Positions 19,153-26,074 of a stretch of 46,787 nucleotides of DNA are shown in pieces. Source of the DNA: CAYLNK01 sp964384675 (GTDB lineage: Bacteria > Acidobacteriota > Thermoanaerobaculia > UBA5066); contig CAYLNK010000010.1 in the NCBI GenBank assembly GCA_964384675.1, positions 1-46,787 on the forward strand. Reading direction: 5' to 3'. The notes below the pieces were generated by a model, which was given only the letters and a program-made list of their open reading frames with translations, ran no database searches and had not been told where the DNA came from. Both the position numbers and the translations under genes were made by a program. How positions within the stretch are numbered: the stretch's first letter is position 1; each line of letters starts with the position of its first letter.

Positions 19153-19446
19153 TTACTTGGTCTCGACGATGGCGAGGACTTCGTCCTCACGGAGGATGAG
19201 CATCTCCTCGTCGTCGATCTTGATCTCGGTGCCGGCGTACTTGCCGATCAGGATGCGGTCCCCGGCCTTGACGTCGAGCGGGATGCGCTTGCCGCTGTCG
19301 TCGAACTTGCCCTCGCCGACGGCCTGGACCGTGGCCTCCATGGGCTTTTCCTTCGCCGTGTCGGGAATGATGATGCCGCCGCGGACCTGCTCCTTGGCCT
19401 CGACGCGCTTCACCAGGATCCGGTCATAGAGAGGACGTACTTTCAT
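19153..19446 (-). CDS. groS: co-chaperonin GroES (Hsp10)
   Basis: A 97-residue protein that caps the GroEL ring. The start at 19446 gives the canonical N-terminus MKVRPLYDRILVKR and has AAGGAG about eight bases upstream. The longer frame up to 19530 would run through the CIRCE operator and is not coding. The mobile loop (EAKEQVRGGIIIPDTAKEKP) and roof/core strands (VKAGDRILIGKYAGTEIKID, EDEVLAIVE) are intact. It is the first gene of the groES-groEL operon. Confidence 0.97.
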   Translation of the reverse strand: MKVRPLYDRILVKRVEAKEQVRGGIIIPDTAKEKPMEATVQAVGEGKFDDSGKRIPLDVKAGDRILIGKYAGTEIKIDDEEMLILREDEVLAIVETK

Positions 19447-19519
19447 CGTGGGGCTCCTTCGGGTATTGCTTCCGGCTCTCTGGCCGGTGGGATCGCTTCT
19501 TCGTGCCCGCCGGTACTTG

Positions 19520-19546
19520 TTAGCAGTCAAGACCGATGAGTGCTAA
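19520..19546. promoter_or_regulatory. CIRCE operator (HrcA binding site) upstream of groES
   Basis: TTAGCAGTC-N9-GAGTGCTAA matches the CIRCE consensus TTAGCACTC-N9-GAGTGCTAA with a single substitution in one arm. It begins 2 bp downstream of the -10 box on the minus strand and so covers the transcription start, the normal place for HrcA repression of groESL. No hrcA gene is present in the window. Confidence 0.93.
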
Positions 19547-19548
19547 GG

Positions 19549-19577
19549 AATCTAGGCTCACCGGGACCGCTTGTCAA
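19549..19577 (-). promoter_or_regulatory. sigma-70 promoter of groESL
   Basis: On the minus strand TTGACA (19577-19572) is separated by exactly 17 bp from TAGATT (19554-19549). The -35 box is a perfect consensus match and the -10 box matches 4 of 6. The predicted start falls inside the CIRCE element, roughly 95 bp before the groES ATG. Confidence 0.85.
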
Positions 19578-19634
19578 GGGGTCCCCTTCGGAACCTAACA
19601 ACGCGATCATCAGGTTTTCGGAGGTCCGGAATCC

Positions 19635-20777
19635 TCAGGATCTGGAGAAACCGGCGAGGGTCGCCGCCAGGAACGCCTTCTGCTCATCCGTCAGCTCCGG
19701 GAACACCGGCACGGCGAGGGTCTCGTTGGCGGCCCGCTCCGACTCGGGGAAGTCGCCCACCTTCCCGCCCAGCGACGCGAAGCACTCCTGGAGGTGCAGC
19801 GGGAGCGGGTAGTAGATGGCGTTCCCGATCTGCCGGGCGGTCAGGTACTCCTTCAGCGCGTCGCGCTTGCCGTCGCCGACGCGGAGGACGAACTGGTTGT
19901 AGACGTGGTACCGGTCCGGCGCCTGCCGGGGGAAGGTGATCCGCGACGTCCCGCCGTACTCGAGGTACAGCTTCTCGATCTGGGCGGCATTGCGCCGGCG
20001 CGCCTCGGCCCAGGAGTCCAGGTGAGGGAGCTTCACGTGGAGGATCGCCGCCTGGAGCGCGTCGATCCGGAAGTTCCCGCCGACCAGCCTGTGGTGGTAG
20101 CGGGACGTCTCGCCGTGCATCCGGAGCGCCTTCAGCTTCGTGGCCAGCCCGGCGTCGTTCGTCGTGACCATGCCGCCATCGCCGAAGCCGCCCAGGTTCT
20201 TCGAGGGGAAGAACGAGTACGCCCCGAACGTGCCGATCGCGCCGGCCTTGACGCCCTTGTAGCTCGCGCCGAGCGACTGGCAAGCGTCCTCGAGGACGGG
20301 AATCCCCTTCGCCCGCGCGACCTCCTGGATCGGGTCCATCTCGGCGCACTGCCCGTACAGGTGAACGGGCTGGATCATCTTCGTCCTCGGCGTGATCGCC
20401 GCGGCGAGCTTCCGCGGGTCGAGGTTGAACGTGTCCGGCTCGATGTCGACGAAGACCGCCGTCGCGCCGAGGCGCGAAACCGCGCCCGCCGACGAGAAGA
20501 AGGTGTACGGCGAGGTGATCACTTCATCGCCGGGGCCGACGCCCACGGCCATCATCGCGGCGAGCTGCGCGTCGGTGCCGGAGGACATCCCGACGGCGTG
20601 CGCGACGCCGACGTACTCGGCGACGGCCTTCTCGAACGCCTCGACACGCGGGCCGAGGATGAACATCTGGCTCTCGTACAGCTCGTCCGTGACGCGGCGG
20701 ACCTCGTCACGGATGGTGGCGTACTGCTTCTTCAGGTCGAGGAGGGGAACGGGGATGGAGGCGGGAGTGGTGGTCAC
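19635..20777 (-). CDS. DegT/DnrJ/EryC1/StrS family PLP-dependent sugar aminotransferase
   Basis: A 380-residue fold-type I aminotransferase. The GTG at 20777 is the only plausible start before the conserved N-terminus (IPVPLLDLKKQYATI). Motifs are SGTDA (66-70), EDACQSLGASYKG (163-175) and the PLP-lysine region SFFPSKNLGGFGDGG (188-202; Lys193). The family transfers an amino group to keto-sugar nucleotides for surface polysaccharides, and this one resembles the branch acting on 3-keto or 4-keto UDP/dTDP sugars. The exact substrate cannot be told. There are no other sugar-nucleotide genes nearby. It sits 44 bp downstream of the four propeller-protein genes on the same strand and may belong to their transcript, which would link it to surface or secreted glycan modification (inference). 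Confidence 0.9.
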   Translation of the reverse strand: MTTTPASIPVPLLDLKKQYATIRDEVRRVTDELYESQMFILGPRVEAFEKAVAEYVGVAHAVGMSSGTDAQLAAMMAVGVGPGDEVITSPYTFFSSAGAVSRLGATAVFVDIEPDTFNLDPRKLAAAITPRTKMIQPVHLYGQCAEMDPIQEVARAKGIPVLEDACQSLGASYKGVKAGAIGTFGAYSFFPSKNLGGFGDGGMVTTNDAGLATKLKALRMHGETSRYHHRLVGGNFRIDALQAAILHVKLPHLDSWAEARRRNAAQIEKLYLEYGGTSRITFPRQAPDRYHVYNQFVLRVGDGKRDALKEYLTARQIGNAIYYPLPLHLQECFASLGGKVGDFPESERAANETLAVPVFPELTDEQKAFLAATLAGFSRS

Positions 20778-20821
20778 GGCGCCGGAGGATACGACGCCTT
20801 CGAGGGCTGGGCGCGCGACGC

Positions 20822-23419
20822 TCAGGGAGCCTCCTGCGGGATTGACATGGGAACGAACGAACCGTCGCCCGTCCCGCTGCCCGGCACCGCCCCCTCGTGG
20901 ATCACCCCGTAGGCGACGAACCGGCTGTCGCCCGAGACGCGCCGGATCCTCGCGTAGCCCTGCGCCGTCCCCGCCGCGTGGACGGCGAGGATCCGGTCGA
21001 TCTGCAGCCAACCCCTGCGCGGGACGCGAAGGCCCGGCACCGTCGCCACGCGACCGCGCGTCACGCCGTCGAAGAGGTCGATCTCGAAGACGTCTTCCGC
21101 CTCCTGGCCGTCGCCGAGATTGACGAGCGCGACGTTCGAGCGCGTGCCGAGGTCCTGCCGCAAGCCGGAGACGACCGCGGCGGTCCCGGCTCCTCGCGCG
21201 GGAGAGGTGGCCGGGACGAAGAGACCGTAGCGGCCCCCTTTCGGGGCGCCGGAGGTGACCCTCGCGCCGGCGAAGAGACCGTCCGCCGAGCCCTCGATCA
21301 CGGCCAGGAAGAGCGCCCCCACGAACGTCGGACCGCGAGGACCGACACCGGGGGGCCCGGACCGGCGAAGGAAGTCCACGAAGCCGGGGAGAGCACGATG
21401 CTCGGCCGGCGCGAGGGCGATCTCCAGCGTCGCGGTATGCCCGGGGACATCCACGGCAGCCGCGACGTACTCCAGGCGGAGCCGCTTGGCGGCCGGGGAC
21501 ACGTTCGTCAGGAGTAGCTCCGTGTCGAAGCCCGCGCCCTCGACCACGGCGGGGACCACGAGACCGCCCGCGGCGGTCACGCTCGCCTCGGCCGCGGCGA
21601 GGACGATCGAGCCGTCCGAGGTCACCGCATCGTTGACGACGGCGTAGGCGAGGTACGGCGCACCGCCGGCCACGCGCTCGATGCGGGCCGTCCCGCTCGC
21701 CGCGCCGAGACCGGAGAAGGACAGGACCCGGTCGATCTGGCGGAAGCCGCCGGGCGGCAGGACGAGATCGGGAAGCGTCACCGTCGGGGCCGGGGAGGAC
21801 GGATCGGTCGAGGCGAGCGTCACGCGGAGCGTCACCTCTCCGTCCCCGTCGTCGCCCGCGTTGACGAGCGCGAGGTTGGTGCGGTCCCCCGCGTCCTCCC
21901 GCAGCCAACCCACGACCGCCGGGCCACGGAACGCGTCGGCCACCGGGATCCCCGGCAGGAAGACACCGGCGCCTCGATTCGTGGTCCTCGAGCCGACCGC
22001 GGCGTCGGTCGGGGAGGCGAGCCCGGTGAAGCGGACGCGGAGCGTCCCGCCCCGGTCGCCCACGCGGGGAGCCGGGACGCCGAGGGCGCGGAGGAAGTCG
22101 AGCGCCGAGGCGACGACGCGCTGCTGTCCCGCCGCGAGGGGAACCGATGCGTGCCCGCTTCCCGCGCCGATCGCGGCCGTGTAATCGAGCTCCACGTCCC
22201 CGAACGCATCCCCGGAGTTCGTCAGCGAGAGGTCCGACTCGTAGAACGCCGACGCCGCACCGTCCGCCGAGAGAAGGAAGGGGACCACGAACGTCGCGGT
22301 GGCGGAGCCGACCGCGCACACCTTCGGGTAGAGCCGGATCCCGTCGCCGACGTTCGGAACTGCGGCCAGGTCCGCGCGACCGTCCCGGTTGTAGTCGAGG
22401 GCGGCCGCCCTCGAGGCGCCCAGTACGGAGGACGTCGCGGGCGGCCCGAGGCCGCCGGCTCCGTCGCCGGCGAACAGATATGGCAGGACGGCCACGTCGA
22501 GGCGCCCGTCGCCGTCGAAGTCGCCCACGACCGGCGCACCGACGTTCGGAGGCAGCGTCTGCGCGGCGGTTTCCCTGAAGCCGCCGTGCCCGTCCCCCCG
22601 AAAGACGTGCAGCTCCGCGGAGCCGAAGCGGGGATTCCCGGTCGCCACGATGTCGAGCGCGCCGTCCCGGTCCAGATCGACGAGGACCGCGCCCGCCGGG
22701 TGGTCACCGGCCGGGAAGGCGGAGCCGGCACGGAAGGAACCATCGCGCGTGCCGTGGTAGATGGCGACCCTGGCTCTGTCCGCACGCACCAGTAGGTCGT
22801 CGAGTCCGTCCCCGTCGACGTCGCCGGACGAGATCGACTCGATCAGGAAAGACAGCCCCGGGAGCGCGATCGATCGAATCGGCTCGAAAGCGTGGCCGGT
22901 CGCACCCCGGAAGAGGGACAGGGTCGGCGTCGCGGGGTCCTGGCCCGACGCGACGGCCACCAGGTCGATCTTCCCGTCCCCGTCGAAGTCCCCCGCAGCG
23001 GCGTCACGGAAGTGCCTGTCGTCGGGCGCGGACAGCTCGCCGCCCCTCACGAACCCGCCGCCGCCGTCCCCGACGCCGAGCGCGAGCCCCGGCTCGTGGA
23101 GAAGCACGAGGTCCGGCGCCCCATCGCCATCCAGATCGCGCAGGGCCCTCCCGGCGCCCGGGATCGGCGACACGATCGGTGAGCCGAGGCCACCGTCAAG
23201 GCGAACGGGCATCACCGTCACCCCCGCGTCGTCGAAGAAGACGAGGTCCGGGAGGCCATCGCGGTTCGCGTCGCCGGTGAGGAGGCTAGGCACGCCGGCG
23301 GTCTGCACTTTCTCCGCGGGGCCGAAGCTCGCGAGGGGACACGGCTCCGTCGCGGCGCTCCGCGTCGCGGGCGCTCCGATCCCGGCGAGAGCCAGGAGGA
23401 TCAGAAGGGACGTGCGCAG
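20822..23419 (-). CDS. secreted FG-GAP seven-bladed propeller protein, paralogue 1 (A-type)
   Basis: About 865 residues. No ATG or TTG supports the full protein: an internal GTG at 23308 would cut off the signal peptide. Upstream in the same frame is a signal sequence (LRTSLLILLALAGIG) followed by EPCPLASFGP, exactly as in paralogue 4. I therefore place the start at the CTG at 23419, with GGGAG seven bases upstream; a lost start codon is the alternative. Seven DxDxDG calcium loops follow (DANRDG, DLDGDG, DFDGDG, DVDGDG, DLDRDG, DFDGDG, DYNRDG), implying a seven-bladed propeller. Cys residues flank it (EPCPLAS and YPKVCAVG). Two copies of a roughly 240-residue module then follow, each with an R.N.ALVN signature. 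The function is unknown; it is likely a secreted or surface binding protein. Confidence 0.8.
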   Translation of the reverse strand: MRTSLLILLALAGIGAPATRSAATEPCPLASFGPAEKVQTAGVPSLLTGDANRDGLPDLVFFDDAGVTVMPVRLDGGLGSPIVSPIPGAGRALRDLDGDGAPDLVLLHEPGLALGVGDGGGGFVRGGELSAPDDRHFRDAAAGDFDGDGKIDLVAVASGQDPATPTLSLFRGATGHAFEPIRSIALPGLSFLIESISSGDVDGDGLDDLLVRADRARVAIYHGTRDGSFRAGSAFPAGDHPAGAVLVDLDRDGALDIVATGNPRFGSAELHVFRGDGHGGFRETAAQTLPPNVGAPVVGDFDGDGRLDVAVLPYLFAGDGAGGLGPPATSSVLGASRAAALDYNRDGRADLAAVPNVGDGIRLYPKVCAVGSATATFVVPFLLSADGAASAFYESDLSLTNSGDAFGDVELDYTAAIGAGSGHASVPLAAGQQRVVASALDFLRALGVPAPRVGDRGGTLRVRFTGLASPTDAAVGSRTTNRGAGVFLPGIPVADAFRGPAVVGWLREDAGDRTNLALVNAGDDGDGEVTLRVTLASTDPSSPAPTVTLPDLVLPPGGFRQIDRVLSFSGLGAASGTARIERVAGGAPYLAYAVVNDAVTSDGSIVLAAAEASVTAAGGLVVPAVVEGAGFDTELLLTNVSPAAKRLRLEYVAAAVDVPGHTATLEIALAPAEHRALPGFVDFLRRSGPPGVGPRGPTFVGALFLAVIEGSADGLFAGARVTSGAPKGGRYGLFVPATSPARGAGTAAVVSGLRQDLGTRSNVALVNLGDGQEAEDVFEIDLFDGVTRGRVATVPGLRVPRRGWLQIDRILAVHAAGTAQGYARIRRVSGDSRFVAYGVIHEGAVPGSGTGDGSFVPMSIPQEAP

Positions 23420-23459
23420 CGGGATTCTCCCGTCGGTATTGTCGGCCCGAACGGCCCGC

Positions 23460-26063
23460 TCACGGCAGCACCGGCGCCATCGGCACGTACGACCCGTCGC
23501 CGGTTCCCAGTCCCGGCCCTTCGCCGTCGTTGATCACCGCGTAGGCCAAGAACGGCGACGCACCTGAAACACGCGTCACCTTCGCGTACGCGTTCGTCAC
23601 GCCCGGCGCCTTCTCCGCGAGGATCCGTCCGAGCTGCTTCCAGCCCCGCGCCTCGACGCGAACGTCGCTCACCGTCGCCGCGAGGAGACCGGTGGTTCCG
23701 TCGAAGACCTCGATCCGGAAGACGTCCGCCTCCGCGCCGGCGTTCACGAGCGCCACGTTCGTGCGGTCCACGCCGTCCTGCTTCAGGCCGTGGAGCCAGG
23801 CGACCGAGGTCGCGGCCTTCGAGAGCGGCACCGCCTGCGTGAAGACGCCGTACCGTCCTCGGGCCGCCGCGGACGACGTGCGGGCGCCGACGTAGAGGCC
23901 GTCGAGTCCCTCCGCGCCGCCGCCCTCGGCGGTCACGAAGAGCGCGCCCGAGAAGATCGAGCCCACCGGGCCGACGCCCGGCGCGCCGAGCGTCCGCAGC
24001 GCGTCGACGAAGCGGTCGAGGTCGACGCCCTGGCCCGGCGCCACGTCGAGCGTGACGCGCGCGGTGTGGTCCGCCGTCGCGATCGCTTCGGCGACGTACT
24101 CGAGCCGTACCCTCTTCGCGATCGACGACGTGTTGGTGACGATCACCTCGCTGGTGAAGCTCCCGGCCTCGACCACCGCCGGGACGACGAGCGTCGTCTC
24201 GCCCGTCAGCGTGCCTGCCGCGAGCGCCGGGACGAACGAGCCGTCCGAGGTGCCGTTGTCGTTCACGACTCCGTACGCGTAGAAGCGCCCGGTCCCCGCG
24301 ATCCGCTCGATCCGCGCGAAGCCGCTCGTCGCGCCGAGACCGCCCAGGGTCAGCACGCGGTCGAGCTGCTTGAAGGCGCCCGGGCCGACCGTCACGTCCG
24401 GGAGATTCACCGAGCCCGGGTGCGCCGGGTCGGTCGAGACGACCGTCACCCGCAAAGTCAGGTCGCCGGACTCCTCCACGTTCACGAGGGCGAGGTTCGA
24501 GCGGTCGGCCGCCGTCTCGAGGAGCCAGCCGACGACCGCCGCCCTCTCGAACGTCTCGTCGTACCGGACGACGGGGAAGGCCACGCCGCCCCGGTCCGGA
24601 GATCCCTTGACCGTGCTCACGACGCGAACCAGGCCGCCGGCGTCGTCCGGCGACGAGAGGCCGGTCGCGTGGATCCGGAGGGCGCCGACGCTGGGAGGGC
24701 CGTTCTTCGGCAGGCCGAGGACCCCGAACCCGTATCGGCCGTCGGTGCGCGCCTGCGCGCCCGCCCGAGCCTCGGCGAGGCCCGGATCGGCCGCGTCTCC
24801 ACCCCTCACCTCGAGACCGCCGGAGATCGGTCCGTGATTGGCGATCGAGATCTCCGTCGTGAACGACGCCCCGCTCGCGCCGCCTCCCGCGACGACCACC
24901 GGGACGACGAGCCGCGATTCCGCGGTCCCGGCGCCGCACGTGTTCCTCCGGAACGCACGGCCGCCGGCGCCGGACACGAGGAGATCGGGCCGGCCATCTC
25001 CGGTGAGGTCGACGGCAGCGGCAACTCCGTCCGGATCCCAGAGCCGCACCGCACCGCGGAACCCGCCGTGCCCGTCCCCGAGGATCGCCATGCCGCCCAT
25101 CGTGTAAGGGGAGGCGAAGAAGTCCGGGAACCCGTCGCCGTTGACGTCCGCGACGGCGGAAGGCCCCCCTTGATATCGGATCTCGCCCGCCGCGAAGGTC
25201 TCCGCTGCCGAGAACTGACCCCCGCCGATCCCCAGGTACGTTCGGAACGTAAGCTCGGAGCCCATCACCGAGCTTCCGGCCGCGGTGACGAGATCCGTCC
25301 GACCGTCAAGGTCGAGATCGACGAGAAAGGAGACGACGGCGACGATGGCCCCCTGCACGAGCGGGAGACGGTTGCCCGGGAACGTGCCGGTCCCGTCCCC
25401 CGCGAGATAGGTGGACTCCCCGCTCTTGAAGCCCTGCGTGAACACGATGAGGTCCAGGTCTCCATCGGCGTCGAGATCCCAGAGTCTCCACGGATGAGCG
25501 TTGGTCTCGTCGCTCCGGAACCGCCGCGACAGGACCCGAGGGAAAGCGCCCCGACCGTCCCCGAGGAGCGTCAGGATCGCTCGGGAGCCGTCGACCGGAT
25601 CCGTCCCTTCCTGGACCACGTCGAGACGGCCGTCTCCGTCGACGTCGCCGAGCAGGACCGCTCGATCGGTCGCGACGCCGAGAGCGACGTCCGGGCCTTC
25701 CTCGAATCCACCGTTCCCGTCCCCGAGGAGCACCGAGAGCGACCTCGTCGCATAGCGGGTGACGACGAGATCCGCGGCTCCGTCTCCGTTCAGATCTCCG
25801 ACGGCTCGCAGCTCGGGGTAGGACGGACGCATCGGGATCGGCCGCGCCGGGCCGAAGCGACCGTCCCCGAGCCCCTGCAGGTAGAAGTAGCCCGTGGTCG
25901 ACCCGGCGAGCAGGTCGAGAATGCCGTCGGCGTCGACGTCCACGGTCCAGATGCCTGCCGGCGCGTCGATCGGAACGGGCGGCGCGAAGCTCGGCAGCGT
26001 GCACGGCTGACCGAGGCCGGTCGCAGCCGCGGTCGCAAGGAGGAGGACGACGAGGAATCGCAT
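23460..26063 (-). CDS. secreted FG-GAP seven-bladed propeller protein, paralogue 2 (B-type)
   Basis: An 867-residue protein with a signal peptide (MRFLVVLLLATAAATGLG). Seven calcium-loop repeats at about residues 42, 90, 140, 196, 249, 306 and 352 (DVDADG, DLNGDG, DVDGDG, DLDADG, DLDLDG, DVNGDG, DLTGDG) have blade-like spacing of about 50. Cys21 and Cys376 bracket this region and could close the propeller by a disulfide. Module 1 (386-612; RSNLALVN at 521) and module 2 (625-862; RTNVALVN at 767) are tandem copies offset by about 246 residues, each ending in an AYxVxND...DGS motif. There is no membrane anchor or sorting signal at the C-terminus. Its 3' 464 bp are identical to paralogue 3. The start is 11 bp after the stop of paralogue 3, so the genes form an operon. 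Confidence 0.88.
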   Translation of the reverse strand: MRFLVVLLLATAAATGLGQPCTLPSFAPPVPIDAPAGIWTVDVDADGILDLLAGSTTGYFYLQGLGDGRFGPARPIPMRPSYPELRAVGDLNGDGAADLVVTRYATRSLSVLLGDGNGGFEEGPDVALGVATDRAVLLGDVDGDGRLDVVQEGTDPVDGSRAILTLLGDGRGAFPRVLSRRFRSDETNAHPWRLWDLDADGDLDLIVFTQGFKSGESTYLAGDGTGTFPGNRLPLVQGAIVAVVSFLVDLDLDGRTDLVTAAGSSVMGSELTFRTYLGIGGGQFSAAETFAAGEIRYQGGPSAVADVNGDGFPDFFASPYTMGGMAILGDGHGGFRGAVRLWDPDGVAAAVDLTGDGRPDLLVSGAGGRAFRRNTCGAGTAESRLVVPVVVAGGGASGASFTTEISIANHGPISGGLEVRGGDAADPGLAEARAGAQARTDGRYGFGVLGLPKNGPPSVGALRIHATGLSSPDDAGGLVRVVSTVKGSPDRGGVAFPVVRYDETFERAAVVGWLLETAADRSNLALVNVEESGDLTLRVTVVSTDPAHPGSVNLPDVTVGPGAFKQLDRVLTLGGLGATSGFARIERIAGTGRFYAYGVVNDNGTSDGSFVPALAAGTLTGETTLVVPAVVEAGSFTSEVIVTNTSSIAKRVRLEYVAEAIATADHTARVTLDVAPGQGVDLDRFVDALRTLGAPGVGPVGSIFSGALFVTAEGGGAEGLDGLYVGARTSSAAARGRYGVFTQAVPLSKAATSVAWLHGLKQDGVDRTNVALVNAGAEADVFRIEVFDGTTGLLAATVSDVRVEARGWKQLGRILAEKAPGVTNAYAKVTRVSGASPFLAYAVINDGEGPGLGTGDGSYVPMAPVLP
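23494..23957. repeat. 464-bp direct repeat, copy 1 (inside paralogue 2)
   Basis: Base-by-base comparison shows no difference from 26103-26566 (offset 2609 bp). It encodes the last part of module 2. It is flanked by clear mismatches (C versus G at 23493, C versus G at 23958), after which identity falls gradually. Confidence 0.9.
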
Positions 26064-26074
26064 CGGGGTCTCCT

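Noticed and set aside
19653..22319. An 894-codon frame continuing upstream of the DegT aminotransferase
   Set aside because: The upstream part is a second-frame shadow of propeller paralogue 1, whose own frame carries the recognisable domains.
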